This document shows positions 1 through 6,854 of a stretch of DNA of 6,854 nucleotides, piece after piece; the stretch's first letter is position 1, and every line of letters starts with the position of its first letter. The stretch is from CAWKZT01 sp963854565. Lineage in GTDB: Bacteria > Actinomycetota > Acidimicrobiia > Acidimicrobiales > JAHEJN01. Made by a program: the position numbers and the translations under genes. The stretch spans positions 1 through 6,854 of the forward strand of contig CAWKZT010000098.1 of assembly GCA_963854565.1 (NCBI GenBank), written 5' to 3'. Under the pieces are notes generated by a model, which ran no database searches, had not been told where the DNA came from, and saw nothing but the letters and a program-made list of their open reading frames with translations.

Positions 1-313
1 AAGCGGACTCACATGGAGCGGGACATAGCCGGCCGGTGAATTCAGGGAAGTTGTTAGTGGCATGAAGCCGGTTGATTGCTTCGTTCCAATGGCCTCGATA
101 GACCAGGTCGTTCCAGGACGGGATGAAGTTCCCAAGCGGACACCCGTTGTTACAAAATGGGATACCACAATCCATACACCGGCTGGCCTGAACCTTCAGA
201 GATGCCTCAGGAAAGGGCTCATAAACCTCTTTCCAATCTCGGAGGCGAACCGGGACAGGACGATGGGACGGCGTTTCGCGGCCATGGTCAATAAATCCTC
301 TTGGGTCACCCAT
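1..313 (-). CDS. gltD: Glutamate synthase small subunit GltD, N-terminal part (cut by left window edge)
   Basis: This is the small (beta) subunit of NADPH-dependent glutamate synthase. It takes electrons from NADPH through FAD and iron-sulfur centres and passes them to GltB for glutamate formation in the cytoplasm. The visible 104 codons begin MGDPRGFIDHGRETPSHRPV, a typical GltD opening. They carry the N-terminal cysteine-rich domain: C46, C49, C54 and C58 in RCMDCGIPFCNNGCPLGN, then C97 and C101 in GRLCPAPCES, the start of the second cysteine group. These residues ligate [4Fe-4S] clusters in the family. The FAD and NADPH domains (roughly 350-400 more residues) lie outside the window. The ATG at 311-313 follows the gltB stop by two bases and has GAGGGG six bases upstream, so coupled translation from a gltB-gltD message is likely. 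No frame damage is visible. Identification is firm; only completeness is unknown. Confidence 0.96.
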   Translation of the reverse strand, partial: MGDPRGFIDHGRETPSHRPVPVRLRDWKEVYEPFPEASLKVQASRCMDCGIPFCNNGCPLGNFIPSWNDLVYRGHWNEAINRLHATNNFPEFTGRLCPAPCESA

Positions 314-315
314 GA

Positions 316-4968
<4,653 letters not shown>

Positions 4969-5045
4969 TGGCCTTCTTTCAGGTACTTACGGAAGCTTTA
5001 GGTATTAGTGGGGGGATCTCGCGCTACTGGGCCATAGTTGTGACC
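4969..5045. promoter_or_regulatory. Divergent intergenic region between gltB and the M18 aminopeptidase gene
   Basis: These 77 bases separate two divergent start codons, so the promoters of both gltBD and the peptidase gene must lie here or reach into the coding ends. The segment 4985-5010 is more AT-rich than its surroundings and includes TAATAC read on the minus strand (5002-5007), a weak candidate -10 element for gltB. CATAGT at 5033-5038 on the plus strand is a weak candidate -10 for the peptidase gene. I found no convincing -35 for either, and no clear inverted repeat that would mark an operator. A run of six G lies at 5010-5015. The regulatory role is inferred from gene layout rather than from recognised motifs. 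Confidence 0.4.
4972..4977 (-). promoter_or_regulatory. Ribosome binding site of gltB
   Basis: On the minus strand AGAAGG, part of the longer purine run GAAAGAAGG, lies three bases before the ATG at 4966-4968. It matches the usual GAAAGGAGG at all but one base. The spacing is somewhat short, but the site supports this ATG as the true gltB start and hence the 37-residue propeptide. Confidence 0.6.
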
Positions 5046-6356
5046 ATGGACTTGACACCCAATGACCGCAACAGCCTTCCAGCAGCAGACGCCTACCTTA
5101 GCTCGCTTATCGCGTTTCTAGATAGTTCTTCGTCTCCCTATCACGGAATACGATGTTCGATTGAGTTGCTGGAAGCGGCTGGATTTGTCGAAAGGACCGA
5201 AAAATCAATGTGGGAGGAAGCGGCTGGACGGTGGTATGTCCAGCGCTCCGGTTCTCTGATTGCCTGGGCTCATAGCGGTCAGTCCCCCGATACTGGGTTT
5301 CGATTGGTTGGGGCCCATACCGACAGCCCGAACCTCCGGCTCAAACCCCAGCAAGGCCTGACCTCTGGTCAGCATGCCCAGGTCGCCGTTGAGGTGTACG
5401 GCGGGATTCTGGCCAACACCTGGCTGGATCGCGACCTAGGAGTGTCCGGTCGGCTGGTGTTGAGCGACGGCTCTAACGTCCTGGTTCGCATCAACGAACC
5501 GGTATGTCGCATCTCACAGTTGGCGATTCACCTCGACCCCGAACTGCCATCCAAGGGCCTGCGACTCAATCCGCAACAGCACCTCACGCCATCTTGGGCA
5601 CTGGGCGATTCTGCGTCGGTCGTAGAGATCGTTGCCGAATCGGTTGGCGTCGCGGCACCCGACATTCTTGCTCACGACTTGATGTTGCATGATGTTGTAG
5701 GAGCAACAGTCGGTGGAGCGAACGGCGAATTCCTCAATTCGGCCCGCATCGACAACCTAGTCTCATGCCATGCCGGAATCATTGCTCTCACCAATGGCCC
5801 GCCGGAAGCCGCCGACCACATCCCAATTTTGGCCATGTTCGACCATGAAGAAGTCGGCAGCGTTTCGTCAGCAGGCGCCGCTTCAAACTTCTTGCCGTCA
5901 GTTCTAGGCCGCATCATCAGCTCTGCGGGTGGACCGGACTCCGGACTAGGCAGCCAAACCGCGGCAATTGCCCTCGCCAAATCGGCATGTATCTCCGCCG
6001 ATGGCGCCCATGCTACTCATCCCAATTACGCTGATCGCCACGACCCGCAGCACCACATTGACCTAAATGGGGGTCCAGTCCTCAAACACAACGCCAACAA
6101 GCGTTACGCAACCGATGCCACCTCCGCAGCACTCTTCCGCACGGCCTGCGATGCCGCCGGCGTTCCCATGCAAGAGTTTGTCAGTCGCAACGACTCACCT
6201 TGTGGCTCCACAATTGGACCAACCACGGCAGCCAAACTCGGGATTTCTACCGTCGACGCAGGCGTGGCACAGTTGAGCATGCATTCCATCCGGGAAATGT
6301 GTGGGACGCAGGACCCGCATGCGTTCGCTCGTGCCCTGACGAAATTCTACGGTTAG
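5046..6356 (+). CDS. apeB: M18 family aspartyl aminopeptidase
   Basis: This is a cytosolic zinc metallopeptidase that removes N-terminal aspartate or glutamate from peptides, aiding peptide turnover. The 436 residues match the usual M18 length (about 430). All landmark motifs are present in order: AHTDSPNLRLKP with zinc ligand H91; SARIDNL with bridging D236; FDHEEVGS with catalytic E268 and zinc ligand E269; SADGAHATHPNY with D319; NDSPCGSTIGP at 382-392; and LSMHSIREMCG with zinc ligand H413. Residue roles are transferred from characterised M18 enzymes. There is no signal peptide or membrane segment. The ATG at 5046 is preferred because the conserved N-terminal part (AYLSSLIAFLDSSSSPYHG) starts soon after it. 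A longer reading from 4923 would overlap the gltB start and has no family character. A GTG at 5040 is a minor alternative. No Shine-Dalgarno sequence precedes the ATG, so leaderless translation is possible. It is divergent from gltBD and convergent with the next gene. The symbol apeB is the common name for bacterial family members. Confidence 0.95.
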   Translation: MDLTPNDRNSLPAADAYLSSLIAFLDSSSSPYHGIRCSIELLEAAGFVERTEKSMWEEAAGRWYVQRSGSLIAWAHSGQSPDTGFRLVGAHTDSPNLRLKPQQGLTSGQHAQVAVEVYGGILANTWLDRDLGVSGRLVLSDGSNVLVRINEPVCRISQLAIHLDPELPSKGLRLNPQQHLTPSWALGDSASVVEIVAESVGVAAPDILAHDLMLHDVVGATVGGANGEFLNSARIDNLVSCHAGIIALTNGPPEAADHIPILAMFDHEEVGSVSSAGAASNFLPSVLGRIISSAGGPDSGLGSQTAAIALAKSACISADGAHATHPNYADRHDPQHHIDLNGGPVLKHNANKRYATDATSAALFRTACDAAGVPMQEFVSRNDSPCGSTIGPTTAAKLGISTVDAGVAQLSMHSIREMCGTQDPHAFARALTKFYG

Positions 6357-6421
6357 TCCACGCATCGCTCAGTACTGGGCGCAAAGGTCACACCCCGGTT
6401 TCCCACCCCGACTTACTGGGA
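6357..6421. other. Convergent intergenic gap without recognisable terminator
   Basis: These 65 bases lie between the stop codons of two converging genes. A bidirectional terminator would be expected here, but I see no GC-rich stem followed by a T run on either strand. There is a short palindrome CAGTACTG (6373-6380) and a repeated ACTGGG. Termination may be Rho-dependent, or transcripts may overlap. Confidence 0.5.
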
Positions 6422-6854
6422 TCAGCCCTCCCCGTAGGTGCGCTCTTCCGTGATGACGCGATCCAGCTGGACATCGCCGGAATGGGTCGGCACAATATCC
6501 ACTTTCTGACCTTCGTAGGCAATCCCGGCCAGCACCGTCAAATCGGAGCGTTGGGCCAAAGTCTTGTCGTACCACCCACCACCGCGTCCGACCCGGTTGC
6601 ATTGGGCATCAAACAACACGAGCGGTACAAAGATGACGTCAATTTGGTCAATCGGTACCCATATTGGCTTCGCTGGCTCGAGCATCCCGTACCTATTCGG
6701 CACAGTCGCAGCCAACCCATCATGGACTGCAAACCGCAGTCCATGCGTGTCCAAGATCGGTTCGACAACAACTACGCCGGCGGTACTGGCCCATTTGTGC
6801 ACTAAATTCATCGATGGCTCACCATCGTCGGAAAAATACGAGGCCACTATTTTG
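6422..6854 (-). CDS. 5-formyltetrahydrofolate cyclo-ligase, C-terminal part (cut by right window edge)
   Basis: The family (5,10-methenyl-THF synthetase, MTHFS) converts 5-formyl-THF to 5,10-methenyl-THF with ATP, returning a storage folate to one-carbon metabolism in the cytoplasm. The family signature is clear: GRGGGWYDK at 6563-6589, the glycine-rich loop that contacts the ATP phosphates in known members. Upstream are YGMLEP (6674-6691) and DVIFVPLVLFD, and near the C-terminus DVQLDRVITEE, all in the usual order. The stop is TGA at 6422-6424. The frame stays open to the window end (143 codons visible). A GTG at 6845-6847 could be read as a start, but the residues there already lie inside the fold (a beta strand and loop ending in a Glu-Pro), and family members are usually about 180-200 residues. 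I therefore read it as internal, with roughly 40-55 N-terminal residues off the edge. The last residues (RTYGEG) are less conserved. The gene converges on the aminopeptidase gene. Confidence 0.9.
   Translation of the reverse strand, partial: KIVASYFSDDGEPSMNLVHKWASTAGVVVVEPILDTHGLRFAVHDGLAATVPNRYGMLEPAKPIWVPIDQIDVIFVPLVLFDAQCNRVGRGGGWYDKTLAQRSDLTVLAGIAYEGQKVDIVPTHSGDVQLDRVITEERTYGEG

Noticed and set aside
5223..5244. Seven-base stem (GCTGGAC / GTCCAGC) with an eight-base loop inside the peptidase gene
   Set aside because: Stems of this size are common by chance in GC-rich coding DNA, and there is no T run or other sign of a terminator or regulatory element.
5935..5948. Tandem seven-base duplication CCGGACT CCGGACT
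   Set aside because: It is a two-copy short repeat within a Gly/Asp/Ser loop of the peptidase, in frame with normal protein sequence. It is not a repeat array.
6200..6805. A 201-codon plus-strand open frame spanning the 3' end of the peptidase gene and the cyclo-ligase gene
   Set aside because: It overlaps two well-identified genes in other frames, has no recognisable domain and bridges their convergent ends, so it is a chance reading.
6845..6847. GTG as the start of a short, complete cyclo-ligase
   Set aside because: The frame remains open upstream to the window end, and the protein would lack the N-terminal part of the conserved fold. An internal valine in a truncated gene fits better.

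Overview
The window looks like an ordinary stretch of a bacterial chromosome. The protein families and the gltB-gltD order suggest an actinobacterium. The moderate rather than very high GC and the style of the GltB and GltD N-termini would fit an Acidimicrobiia-like lineage, but that placement is inference: there is no rRNA or other marker here. I see no mobile element, CRISPR array, tRNA, rRNA, phage gene or toxin-antitoxin pair.

Layout, left to right. Positions 1-313 (minus strand) hold the first 104 codons of gltD, the small subunit of NADPH-dependent glutamate synthase, cut off by the window edge. Positions 316-4968 (minus) hold a complete gltB, the 1550-residue large subunit. Only two bases separate the gltB stop from the gltD start, so the two form one operon and are probably translationally coupled. 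Positions 4969-5045 are a 77-base divergent intergenic region that must serve gltB to the left and a peptidase gene to the right. Positions 5046-6356 (plus) encode a complete M18-family aspartyl aminopeptidase of 436 residues. Positions 6357-6421 are a short convergent gap without an obvious terminator. Positions 6422-6854 (minus) encode the C-terminal three quarters of a 5-formyltetrahydrofolate cyclo-ligase that runs off the right edge.

Together, GltB and GltD make glutamate from glutamine and 2-oxoglutarate using NADPH, the second half of the GS-GOGAT ammonia assimilation route. The M18 peptidase trims N-terminal acidic residues from peptides and so recycles aspartate and glutamate. The cyclo-ligase returns 5-formyl-THF to the active one-carbon pool. 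A loose amino-acid/nitrogen/one-carbon theme is visible, but apart from gltBD the sequence shows no functional linkage.

I looked for an undescribed system and did not find one. What merits a second look is small: a 24-base, 11+11 inverted repeat and an 18-base perfect palindrome inside gltB, a Gly/Ser-rich apparent insert in the GltB glutaminase domain, the short divergent promoter region, and a peptidase start codon without a Shine-Dalgarno sequence.
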